Below are positions 45,792-53,482 of a stretch of 64,000 nt of DNA, piece after piece. The DNA comes from Mycobacterium sp. SMC-8. Lineage in GTDB: Bacteria; Actinomycetota; Actinomycetes; Mycobacteriales; Mycobacteriaceae. The notes under the pieces were generated by a model. That model was not told the origin of the DNA, did no database searches, and worked only from the letters and a program-made list of their open reading frames with translations. How positions within the stretch are numbered: the first letter of the stretch is position 1; each line of letters opens with the position of its first letter. The stretch lies in the NCBI RefSeq assembly GCF_025263565.1, contig NZ_CP079865.1, positions 5,890,001 to 5,954,000 on the forward strand, given 5' to 3'. Position numbers and translations under genes: made by a program.

Positions 45792-47452
45792 CCTCAATCC
45801 GTGGATCGGCCTTCCTGATGGTGGCCGGGGGTAATTTCGGTGGCTGGGTTTGGTGCGGGCAGGTGGGATCCGCTGGTCTGCCCAGCTTTTCCTGTGCGCT
45901 CCGGTAGGGGCCTGTTCGGCCGGGTGGTCAGGGTGTTGCCGGTTGTGGTGGGCTGTAGCCGATGGTGTTGCGCCACAGGGTGAGCCAGTGCTGTGCCCAG
46001 GGCCAGTGGCTGGGTAGATGCAGAACGGGGCGGCGTTGGGGTCGGACCAGTCTGGCGGGAATGGTGATGATCTTGCGGCGCAGGGTGGCTCCCCGGGCCA
46101 CTGCGTGGGCGCCGCCGGCGAGCACGCCAGCGGCACGCAGCAGGTTGTGGGCGATCGCAGCGCACAGGATCCACGCCGAGTTCGCGCCGAATCGTCCCGA
46201 GGGCATGTGCGCCAGGGGTCCGTCGATCAGATCGGCGAACACGGTCTCGATGATCGCGTGGCGGCGGTGGGTGATGTCGGCCGCGGCGGTGGGTTCGTCG
46301 GTGTCGGTGAAGAACGGGTGATACCGCCACACCGGAAACAGCGCATCGGGGAAGCGGGCGTCTTTGACCCGTCGCACGATCAACCGTGCGGTGATCGGGC
46401 TGTCGGTGGAGGTAAAGGCGGTGTGGGTGATCTCGGCGACTTCGGCATCGGAGATCCATGCTCCGGTGTCGGGATCACGAATCGCGCCGGGATATTGCAC
46501 GGGAATCCAGGCGTGCTCGTCGATGGATGCGATGGCCGCCGTGACAGCGCGAGTTTTGGTCAGCACCAACGAGAACTGAGCACCGGCGCGGCGGCAGGCG
46601 GCGGTCACGGTGCTGTTGCCGTAGGCCGAGTCGCCGCGTACCAGGATCGGGCCGGTGACCCCGGCGGCGCGGGCGGTGGCGATGGCTTGGGCGACCATCC
46701 GGGCTGCGCCCTTGCCGGAGTTGGTTTTGCCGGCTCGCAGCCGGGCGCCGGCGATCACCGGCGCGCCGGTGGGGGTGCTGATTGTGGTGATCAACGGTGA
46801 CAGGCCTTTGCGCAGGATCTGTTTGCCCGCGATTTTGGTGTGTCCGTAGGAGGCGCCCTGTTTGGCGTGTCCGTAGACCGGACGTAGCAGTGAGTCGATG
46901 TCGATGAACGCTCGGTCGTCGGCGCCGGGAAGCAGATCGGCCCGTGTGCAGAGCCCGGCCAGGTGCTCGCGCAGCACGGACTCCAGTTGCCGGGCGTGTC
47001 CGAAGGTGAACTCCCGCAGCAGGGTTCCGATAGTCGAGGGCGCGTACACCCCATTGAACAGGGTTCTCATGCCGCCTGATCGCACGACGTCGAGGTCGTC
47101 GATGCTGTCGGCGCCGGCGCACATCCCGGCAATCACGGTGCTTAGTTTCGGTGCAGGGTTGGCCGACCCGGATTTGATCCTCGGTTCGACGATGAGCACC
47201 TTGTCGGTTAATAGCTGCGGCAAGGCCGTCTGGGCGGCCAATGCCATGACCGGGACCAATCCGGCGCAGGACACGAGATGCTCGTCGTCGAAGACGGCCG
47301 CCGAGGCAGTGAACCTATGGGACACTTTCACCGGAAGTGCCTTTCTGAAGTTGTGCCGATAAGTGCGTAAGGAACACTCATCATCGCAGCTCAGAGGGCA
47401 CTTTCCTCATATCAACACTCGCCTACCAGGCAATTCATCGGTGGATTCAGGC
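45792..47452 (-). mobile_element. IS1380-family insertion sequence, tandem copy 2
   Basis: 1661 bp, identical to copy 1 at an offset of 1665 except for one base noticed (45634 T, 47299 C). TTAG occurs again at 47453-47456, so the structure is TTAG-IS-TTAG-IS-TTAG. Removing both copies and two TTAGs restores one continuous divergent promoter region before the capsid gene. Confidence 0.92.
45928..47331 (-). CDS. IS1380-family transposase (copy 2)
   Basis: The 467-residue product is identical to that of copy 1. Both genes appear functional, so the tandem pair may be able to form composite or circular intermediates. Their minus-strand orientation points them away from the capsid gene. Confidence 0.93.
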   Translation of the reverse strand: MKVSHRFTASAAVFDDEHLVSCAGLVPVMALAAQTALPQLLTDKVLIVEPRIKSGSANPAPKLSTVIAGMCAGADSIDDLDVVRSGGMRTLFNGVYAPSTIGTLLREFTFGHARQLESVLREHLAGLCTRADLLPGADDRAFIDIDSLLRPVYGHAKQGASYGHTKIAGKQILRKGLSPLITTISTPTGAPVIAGARLRAGKTNSGKGAARMVAQAIATARAAGVTGPILVRGDSAYGNSTVTAACRRAGAQFSLVLTKTRAVTAAIASIDEHAWIPVQYPGAIRDPDTGAWISDAEVAEITHTAFTSTDSPITARLIVRRVKDARFPDALFPVWRYHPFFTDTDEPTAAADITHRRHAIIETVFADLIDGPLAHMPSGRFGANSAWILCAAIAHNLLRAAGVLAGGAHAVARGATLRRKIITIPARLVRPQRRPVLHLPSHWPWAQHWLTLWRNTIGYSPPQPATP

Positions 47453-47531
47453 TTAGCGACAGCTGGCCTGCGTCGCATCGGTCTAACGTCGCTGGGCGAG
47501 AACTGTTTTCACGAGTCAGGAGGGCCGACAT

Positions 47532-48680
47532 ATGACCGACACAAGAACTTTCCGTATCCACGCCAGTGACGGCCGCGGTGGCATCCAGAACCGTGGCTCT
47601 GTGCGGGTCAACCGCACCGCGGACGGTGTGGAGCTCAACCAGATTTGGGATGAGATTGCCGACGCCCTAGCGATCTACAACGATCAGCGCTCCGCCATCT
47701 CCAGCCTCGTCAGTTTCCGCACGATCCGCCCCGGCGATGCCGTACCGCAGAACGTCCGGTCGGAACGCTTCGAGGAGGCCACGGAGTACGGCCAGCCGAC
47801 CGGCATCTCCGATCCTGACTACCTGAAGCTCGGCTTCTCGATCAAGGACTATGACCTCGGTATGCGCGCCACCTGGCGCTACCTCCGCGACGCCACCAGC
47901 GAACAGCTTGCCGACCGCGTGACGCGCATCTTCGCCGCGGACAGCGAACTCGTCAATTCGCTGGTACTGCAACGGCTTTTCACGCCTACGCCGGTCACCA
48001 ACGATCAACTGCTCACCTGCTACGGCCTGTGGAACGGCGACGGGATGAAGCCGCCCGCGCACATGGGCAAGACCTTCGCGGGCGACCACACGCATTACCT
48101 CTACACGAACTCGACCGTGCTACACGCCTTCAACGTCGAGAACGCCATCGCTCACGTGCGCGAGCACGGGTATGGCCAAGAGCTGGGCGGTCGCTTCGTG
48201 CTCTTGATCCACCCGGAAGATGTCGAGGCATCGGGCATGACTCGCTGGCGCGCCGGTCAGGAGTATGCGACCGGTGTCCCGTTGCCGCTGTTCGACTTCA
48301 TCGTGTCGAGCAACGCCCCGGCGTTCCTGACCTCCGAGCGGGTTCAGGGCGAAACTCCCCCGCCCGACTACGGCGGCGTGCCGGTCCTCGGCAGCTACGG
48401 CGGCGCACTCGTGATCCAGAGCTACTTCATCCCGAAGGGTTACTGCACCGTGGTCGCCAGCGGCGGGGCCAACAGCGTCGACAATGCGGTAGGCGTGCGC
48501 GAGCACGACAACTCCGCCTACCAAGGCCTGCGGCAGATTCCCGGCAGCGGCCCGTACCCGCTCCAGGACAGCTTCTTCACCCGAACCATCGGCGTCGGTG
48601 TCCGGCACCGGGGCGCAGCCGTCGCCATCAGCATCAGCAACTCGGCCTACGCCGCCCCGGCATTCCCCGCCGTGCCGTAG
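47532..48680 (+). CDS. Phage major capsid protein
   Basis: A 382-residue protein, AGGAGG 8 bases before the ATG. Composition and layout fit an HK97-fold major capsid protein. The N-terminal arm is extended, then come helical segments (QLADRVTRIFAADSELVNS near residue 122), a beta-rich middle with GRFVLLIHPEDVE near 222, and the C-terminal axial region ending RTIGVGVRHRGAAVAISISN. No delta domain or separate protease gene is seen. It is the only structural gene recognised in the island, which suggests that the island builds its own small heads and borrows tails and packaging motor from a helper phage. Confidence 0.75.
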   Translation: MTDTRTFRIHASDGRGGIQNRGSVRVNRTADGVELNQIWDEIADALAIYNDQRSAISSLVSFRTIRPGDAVPQNVRSERFEEATEYGQPTGISDPDYLKLGFSIKDYDLGMRATWRYLRDATSEQLADRVTRIFAADSELVNSLVLQRLFTPTPVTNDQLLTCYGLWNGDGMKPPAHMGKTFAGDHTHYLYTNSTVLHAFNVENAIAHVREHGYGQELGGRFVLLIHPEDVEASGMTRWRAGQEYATGVPLPLFDFIVSSNAPAFLTSERVQGETPPPDYGGVPVLGSYGGALVIQSYFIPKGYCTVVASGGANSVDNAVGVREHDNSAYQGLRQIPGSGPYPLQDSFFTRTIGVGVRHRGAAVAISISNSAYAAPAFPAVP

Positions 48681-48682
48681 CC

Positions 48683-48886
48683 ATGCGCCGGCCACAAGAA
48701 CCGCTCGGCTACGCCGACGACACCGAGGGCACCGAGTTCAGCTGGGGACCGGGGCTCACGCCGCCCGGTAAGGAGCGCGCCACCCCGGAGGACGGCGGTA
48801 TGTACCGGGGCACCACGCCTCGGCGTGGCCGGCCAACCGACCGCGACCGCTCCGCACCCGGCCACCCCGGTCGGCGGGCGCGGTAA
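48683..48886 (+). CDS. Small protein downstream of the capsid gene (67 aa)
   Basis: The ATG lies 2 bases after the capsid stop, which suggests coupling. The product (MRRPQEPLGYADDTEGTEFS...) is acidic then strongly basic, ending RPTDRDRSAPGHPGRRAR. It may be a capsid accessory or a decoy start of a lost downstream gene. Bases 48887-49065 after it show only a weak plus-strand frame that I do not call. Confidence 0.5.
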   Translation: MRRPQEPLGYADDTEGTEFSWGPGLTPPGKERATPEDGGMYRGTTPRRGRPTDRDRSAPGHPGRRAR

Positions 48887-49065
48887 CCGATGCCGACCGC
48901 CCTACCTACCCGATCCCCCGCGCCGAGCGCGGCAACACGGCTACGGCTGTGCAGGGGTGCGGCACGGCGGTCCCGAGACTCAGCCGGGGCGGAGTGGTTG
49001 CGCTGCCATCGCCCGTCCTTTCCAGGCTCCGCCCCGGCTGACCCAACGACTTGGAGTGCCTGCGA

Positions 49066-49434
49066 TTACGGGCAGCTTTCGATGCCGCGTTGCCCGTGCA
49101 CATCCAGGGCTATGCCGATGATCGCGTCGGCCTCGGCTGGCGTGAATCGCAACCCGGCAAGCTCTCGCTTGGCATCGTTAACAGCGATGTCGCTCGCGCC
49201 GTGCGCACCCCCGAACAACCAGCACGTGCGGTCCCACGCCATGTTGACCATCTCGTAGTCCAGATAGCCGTAGCCCTGGTCTTTCAGGCCCGACACAATC
49301 GGCCGTTCACGGGCGAACGGAGATTCGGCCAATAGCTCGTCAATCGTCTCGGCGTTCGCGGCTGGCGCAAACGCAAACAGGACCGCGCCGAGCGCCGCGA
49401 GACCCGCGCCCATCACCTTCATTTGTTGCGCCAT
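49066..49434 (-). CDS. Secreted DUF732-like small protein
   Basis: A 122-residue protein starting MAQQMKVMGAGLAALG; GGGAGGGAACGA before the ATG fixes the start and a longer frame to 49659 is rejected. The signal peptide ends near ANA (about residue 28). The mature part has two cysteines (DRTCWLFGG and the C-terminal ESCP), the spacing of mycobacterial DUF732 exported proteins. It is the last island gene before attR. It looks like a host-type cargo gene that alters the cell surface of the lysogen; this is inference. Confidence 0.65.
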   Translation of the reverse strand: MAQQMKVMGAGLAALGAVLFAFAPAANAETIDELLAESPFARERPIVSGLKDQGYGYLDYEMVNMAWDRTCWLFGGAHGASDIAVNDAKRELAGLRFTPAEADAIIGIALDVHGQRGIESCP

Positions 49435-49720
49435 TCGTTCCCTCCCCCATCTACAGCAACTAACAGGCCGATTCTCGCCTGTTGCCCCGCCGCCGCGCGG
49501 GTAAACGAGGCACCCGGTTGCACGTTCGTTCAATACCCCCCCCGCGTCCCTTATCCGTCCCTCCGCCGCAGGCCTCCCGCAGCCCGCTCTCGTTCCGCTC
49601 GCGGCCCTCCTCCGAACCGACCTCTTCCTCTCATCTGCGCTGCTAGATCCCACTTTCACCGCTGAGCGGCAGGCTCGCTACCTCGGTATTCGGCGAACCG
49701 ACCCGACCGGGCGAAAAGGG
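49435..49720. other. Right-end non-coding region of the island
   Basis: This 286-bp stretch between the secreted-protein gene and attR shows no credible gene. It is C-rich with a run of nine C residues near 49535, and presumably contains the secreted-protein promoter and arm sites for the lost integrase. Confidence 0.45.
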
Positions 49721-49764
49721 CTTCCAAACTAGCTACGCGGGTTCGATTCCCGTCGCCCGCTCCA
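49721..49764 (+). repeat. attR, 44-bp direct repeat (tRNA-Gly 3' half)
   Basis: Identical to 30868-30911 from the anticodon loop to CCA. The sequence before it (GGCGAAAAGGG) cannot complete a tRNA, so this is a tRNA fragment marking the right junction of the island, not a second tRNA gene. Confidence 0.95.
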
Positions 49765-49899
49765 ACGGAGGACCAGCGGCGATCCCGTCGAACAATCGTT
49801 CGGCGGCTCGCGCTGTCCCGGATATCGCCAAACGAGTCGTCTAGATTTCCGCAAGATCGTCTCCGGCCTCAACGCCCGCAAGAACCAGGTTCGGCCAGT

Positions 49900-50673
49900 T
49901 CACGGCTCGGCGAGGTCCTGCAAATAGGAGCGCGGCAGCTCGGAGCTGAGGTCGTGCCACTCCTTGGCCACCACGGCGTCACGGACCGTGTTGAGCACTG
50001 CGCGCGCGTGTGCGCGAGCGATGTCGTCAGGCACGCCCTCGCGTTCGGCGATCCGATGGACGAACTCCTCGAGCGGCATCTTGTGTGCGCGTCCGCCGCC
50101 GAGCTTCTTCCCGCGCTCCAGTACGCGGCGGAACTCCGGCGGCAGCTCCTTGGTGAGATCGTCCACCTCGCCGCCGGCTATCCGCTCGGCGAGCGTCTCG
50201 AGGACGGCCTCCGTTGCGCGCGCGGCGGTTTCACGGTCGAACCCGCCCCGGTCCGCAACCCACTGTAAGAACTCGTCGACCGGCATCGGGACTGCCGAGC
50301 GGCGGGTGCCCGCCAGCAGCGGCGCGAAGTCTGCGGGCAGTTCGCGGATGAGGGTTTCCCAGGCGTCGGCGCTGACCGCTCGGCTGAGCGCCAGCAGCGC
50401 AGCATGGGCGTATCTGCGCGCTGTGTCGGCATCCGTCCCCGTTTGCTGGGCCACCCTGGCCACGAATTCGTCCGCGTCGAACAGCTCGCGGGGCGCTTTG
50501 GGCGACAGCCACGTCCACACCCCTTCGGGCGCCTGCACCTGAACTTTGTGCAGTGCGCCGGGTGTCACCCGCTGCGCGAGCGTCACCAACGTTGAGCGCG
50601 CGACCGTCTGCGCGGTCTCTCGGTCGACTCCGGCCTCGCGTTCGATGATCGAGAAGAAGCGGTCGTGTTCCAT
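49900..50673 (-). CDS. Protein with two DUF2267 domains
   Basis: A 257-residue soluble protein made of two related helical halves (about residues 1-125 and 130-257). Each half has the typical DUF2267 pattern: FxxxIxxxxGVDRETAxxxARSTLxTLAQR and a later LPxxF motif (ELPADFAPLL, ELPPEFRRVL, ELPRSYLQDL). Function unknown; such proteins are often near stress or transport genes in actinobacteria. It is the first chromosomal gene right of the island and diverges from the Crp/Fnr gene, so they may share regulation. Confidence 0.8.
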   Translation of the reverse strand: MEHDRFFSIIEREAGVDRETAQTVARSTLVTLAQRVTPGALHKVQVQAPEGVWTWLSPKAPRELFDADEFVARVAQQTGTDADTARRYAHAALLALSRAVSADAWETLIRELPADFAPLLAGTRRSAVPMPVDEFLQWVADRGGFDRETAARATEAVLETLAERIAGGEVDDLTKELPPEFRRVLERGKKLGGGRAHKMPLEEFVHRIAEREGVPDDIARAHARAVLNTVRDAVVAKEWHDLSSELPRSYLQDLAEP

Positions 50674-50919
50674 AACACACGGTCACCCGCAAGGCACGTC
50701 CACCACACGGTGCCCACGGGTCGGAAACGGAGCGGCGCCCTCACCACGCCAGGTTCAATTGTCGGTCCTTCGAATTAGTGCTCGCGCACCGCAGCCGCCG
50801 GTGTTTCACTCTTCACACCGCACCGATCCGCGTCGCGAAATGTTCCGATTTCGGCGCGTATTTCGCGCGCCGGCGGGTAGCACGTCGCGCAGCCATCGCC
50901 GCCTTCCGGAGGGAGATCG

Positions 50920-51645
50920 ATGAAGCTCGTCGAGACCGATTTCCGCCTGGGCTCACTTTTCCCCGGCTGGGAGGTGGCGGACCTGCTCGCTTTGGGCGAC
51001 GTGCTCAGAGTCGACGCGGCCGCCGGAGACGTGATCTTCCGCGAACGTGACACCGACGACCGGTTGTTCCTGCTCGGACACGGCCGGGTCCGGATCGGGC
51101 TCGACGGCCGCGACGGCCGGGAATGCACGTTCAGCGTGCTCGGACCGGGCGAGGTGTTCGGCGAGGAGTCGGTGTTCGATCCCGGTCCCCGGGGTTTGTG
51201 CGCCAGCGCGGTCACCGACATTCATGCGCTGTCGCTGGGACGCCGGACGGCGCTGTCCGTCATCCTTGCGGACCCGCAGATCGCCAACGGGTTCCTGCGT
51301 CTGCTGGCCCGGCGGATGCGCAGGACCCACGGCAGCATCACCGACGCGGTGTACGCCGACGTCACCGCGCGGGTCGCCAAACAGCTGCTCGGACTCGCGC
51401 AACGGTTCGGCGTCCAAGAGGACGGGGCGATGCGAGTGCCGATGGACCTGACCCAACAGCAATTCGCCCATCTGGTGGGTACCTCCCGCGAATCGGTGAA
51501 CAAGGCGCTCTGCCACTTCGCCGAGCGCGGTTGGATCACCATCGGCGCCGACAGCATCCTCATCCGGGAGTCCGAACCACTGGCCGTCCGTATGCACGGG
51601 GCACGCCGTCCCGGCCGGGCCACCGCACCGAGCGCGCTTCGCTGA
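50920..51645 (+). CDS. Crp/Fnr family transcriptional regulator
   Basis: A 241-residue regulator. The N-terminal cyclic-nucleotide-binding beta roll spans about residues 15-120 (GPGEVFGEESVFD is the binding-loop region), a dimerisation helix follows, and the winged helix is near 170-215 (MDLTQQQFAHLVGTSRESVN as HTH). No cysteine cluster of Fnr type is seen, so it is not an iron-sulfur oxygen sensor. GGAGGGAG precedes the ATG. The metallo-hydrolase gene follows after 12 bases, so the pair forms an operon. Confidence 0.88.
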   Translation: MKLVETDFRLGSLFPGWEVADLLALGDVLRVDAAAGDVIFRERDTDDRLFLLGHGRVRIGLDGRDGRECTFSVLGPGEVFGEESVFDPGPRGLCASAVTDIHALSLGRRTALSVILADPQIANGFLRLLARRMRRTHGSITDAVYADVTARVAKQLLGLAQRFGVQEDGAMRVPMDLTQQQFAHLVGTSRESVNKALCHFAERGWITIGADSILIRESEPLAVRMHGARRPGRATAPSALR

Positions 51646-51657
51646 CACGGGAATGTG

Positions 51658-52545
51658 ATGAAAATCGACGTCACGTTCATAGGAACCGCCACCACGCTGA
51701 TCCGCTGCGGCTCGATCACGATCCTGACCGACCCGAATTTTCTGCACCAGGGCCAGCACGCCTACCTGGGCTACGGGTTGTGGTCCAAGCGGCTCAAACC
51801 CCCGGCGCTGCAGGTCGATCAGCTACCCACACTGGACGCGGTCGTTCTCTCACACATGCACGGGGACCACTGGGACCGCGTCGCCGAACGCCACCTGGAC
51901 CATGACCTACCCGTCTTCACCACCCACGACGCGGCAAAGCGCCTGCGGCACCGTGGTTTCGGCGACGCGGTGGGATTGTCGACGTGGGACAGCTCGGTGA
52001 TCGCCAACGGTTCTGAGCGGCTTACGTTCACCTCACTACCCGGCCGGCACGCACCGACCCCGATCAATCGCCTGCTGCCGCCGGTGATGGGCACGATGCT
52101 GACCTTCGAGACTGACGGCACGACCCGGCATCTGTACCTGTCCGGAGACACCCTGCTGATCGACGAACTCGACGAGATCCCGGTGCGGTTCCAGTCCGTC
52201 GACGCGGGGGTGCTGCATCTCGACGGCACCAAACTCCCAGCCGGGAACCGGTTGCCGTTCGGGTTGACGGTGACGATGGACGGCCACCAGGGCGCCGAGA
52301 TGGTCAGGCGGCTGGACCTGCCGCGGGTGATACCGGTCCACTTCGACGACTATGGCGTATTCGCCTCGCCGCGAACAGATTTCACTGCGGCGATGGCCGA
52401 GCTGGGGATGGCCGGCCGGGTGATCGAAATCGAGCGCGGCCAGACCGTGAGGTCGCTGTTGCACGGGCTCCGTGATCGCTTCGCCGAGGTCGCGCATTCC
52501 GGGTCGCAGACCATCTGGCAGGTGATGCCGCCCGGCCGGTCGTGA
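51658..52545 (+). CDS. MBL-fold metal-dependent hydrolase (UlaG/RomA-like)
   Basis: A 295-residue metallo-beta-lactamase-fold hydrolase. The zinc motif is LSHMHGDHWD (near residue 64), with further ligands in PGRHAPTP (near 130), YLSGDTLLID (near 162) and PVHFDDYG (near 228). No signal peptide is seen. Close relatives hydrolyse phosphoesters such as N-acyl-phosphatidylethanolamine or lactones; the substrate here is unknown. It lies in an operon with the Crp/Fnr gene. Confidence 0.85.
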   Translation: MKIDVTFIGTATTLIRCGSITILTDPNFLHQGQHAYLGYGLWSKRLKPPALQVDQLPTLDAVVLSHMHGDHWDRVAERHLDHDLPVFTTHDAAKRLRHRGFGDAVGLSTWDSSVIANGSERLTFTSLPGRHAPTPINRLLPPVMGTMLTFETDGTTRHLYLSGDTLLIDELDEIPVRFQSVDAGVLHLDGTKLPAGNRLPFGLTVTMDGHQGAEMVRRLDLPRVIPVHFDDYGVFASPRTDFTAAMAELGMAGRVIEIERGQTVRSLLHGLRDRFAEVAHSGSQTIWQVMPPGRS

Positions 52546-52666
52546 GGTCCGGTGTGTATTCGGCGCACCGCCGAACCGGCCCGGCGTCGGCGTCGGCGTC
52601 GCCGCACACTGCCCGCGCGCCGTCTGCGACCTGGAGTGTTCGTTTTCTGTCGGTACGCTGTGAGCC

Positions 52667-53482
52667 ATGAATGGCGTACTGCTCGTGCTCATCGTCTTGG
52701 TCGTCGCGGCGATCGCGCTGGCCGTCTACGCGACGTCGAAGTCGACCCAGAAGCGGAACGCCGCGACGCTGGCCGACGCGAAGGCCGACGCCCGTCGGGT
52801 GATCGAGCGCCTCGGCGGGCAGGTGTTCGCGCTGACGGGCACCGACGACGCCTCGAAGCAGGCGCTGGCCGATGCCTCAGAGCGGTACACGGCCGCGTCG
52901 TCGCAGGTCGACCAGGCCACCAGCGCACGTCAGGCCGAGTTGGCCAAGGAGAGCGCGATGGAGGGTCTGTACTACGTGCGTGCCGCGCGCACGGCGATGG
53001 GGATGGATCCCGGCCCTGAGCTGGAATCCCTGGCCGGGCAGCGCACCGCGGGCACCGTCACCGAAGATCGCCGCGTGCAGTTCGAGGGTCGCGAGATCGA
53101 GGCGTCACCGACGCCGTCGCAGCGCACCCCGAACTACTACCCCGGTGGCCGGGTCGCTGGGCGACCGGTGCCGGCCGGTTGGTACTCCGAGCCGTGGTGG
53201 AAGCCGGCGTTGGTGGCCGGCGCCTGGGGTCTGGGGTCGGCGCTGCTGTTCAGCAGCCTGTTCTCAGGCATGGCAGGTGTCGGATACGACGCGCAGGCCT
53301 TCGAGAGCGGCTACGGCGACGGGTTCCAGGACGGCCTCGATCAGGGCCAGCTCGACGGCGGCGACGCCGGAGGCGACGCCGGAGGCGACGACTGGGGCGG
53401 GGGCGGCTGGGACTCCGGTGGTGGCGGCGACTGGGGCGGGGGCGACTGGGGTGGTGGCGATTTCGGCGGGTTCGACTTCTAG
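52667..53482 (+). CDS. Membrane-anchored protein with Gly/Asp/Trp-rich tail
   Basis: A 271-residue protein. One N-terminal transmembrane segment (VLLVLIVLVVAAIALAVY, residues 4-21) is followed by an Ala/Lys/Asp-rich helical region (about 25-125) and a second hydrophobic patch near 180-205 (AWGLGSALLFSSLFSGMAGV). The tail repeats GGGDWGGGDFGG-like units. It is probably anchored in the membrane with a disordered tail. Its stop TAG forms part of the CTAG target of IS1182 copy B; the coding sequence is unbroken. Confidence 0.78.
   Translation: MNGVLLVLIVLVVAAIALAVYATSKSTQKRNAATLADAKADARRVIERLGGQVFALTGTDDASKQALADASERYTAASSQVDQATSARQAELAKESAMEGLYYVRAARTAMGMDPGPELESLAGQRTAGTVTEDRRVQFEGREIEASPTPSQRTPNYYPGGRVAGRPVPAGWYSEPWWKPALVAGAWGLGSALLFSSLFSGMAGVGYDAQAFESGYGDGFQDGLDQGQLDGGDAGGDAGGDDWGGGGWDSGGGGDWGGGDWGGGDFGGFDF

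Larger units (their letters stand above)
30868..49764. mobile_element. Integrated satellite/prophage-like island at tRNA-Gly
   Basis: An 18.9-kb island lies between exact 44-bp direct repeats formed from the 3' half of tRNA-Gly. Island genes include remnants of a tyrosine integrase and a serine recombinase, a terminase-like zinc protein, a helicase-type ATPase, a primase-polymerase, an HTH protein and a major capsid protein. No portal, large terminase, protease, tail or lysis gene is recognisable. Five insertion sequences (about 6.9 kb) sit inside, so the original island was near 12 kb plus deleted integrase sequence. This composition fits a capsid-encoding phage satellite or a phiRv1/phiRv2-like element. 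Confidence 0.85.

Noticed and set aside
48890..49258. Plus-strand frame of 122 codons after the capsid accessory gene
   Set aside because: Ser/Arg/Pro-rich composition without family features, and it overlaps the well-supported secreted protein gene on the other strand.
49721..49764. Second tRNA-Gly gene
   Set aside because: Only the 3' 44 bases are present; there is no matching 5' acceptor or D-arm, so it is the attR fragment.
26687..53482. Inversion of the segment between the two IS1182 copies
   Set aside because: clpX, clpP2, clpP1, tig, nei, rpiB and pepN keep the relative order and strands recalled for M. tuberculosis, so the present orientation is ancestral. The identical CTAG flanks alone cannot decide.
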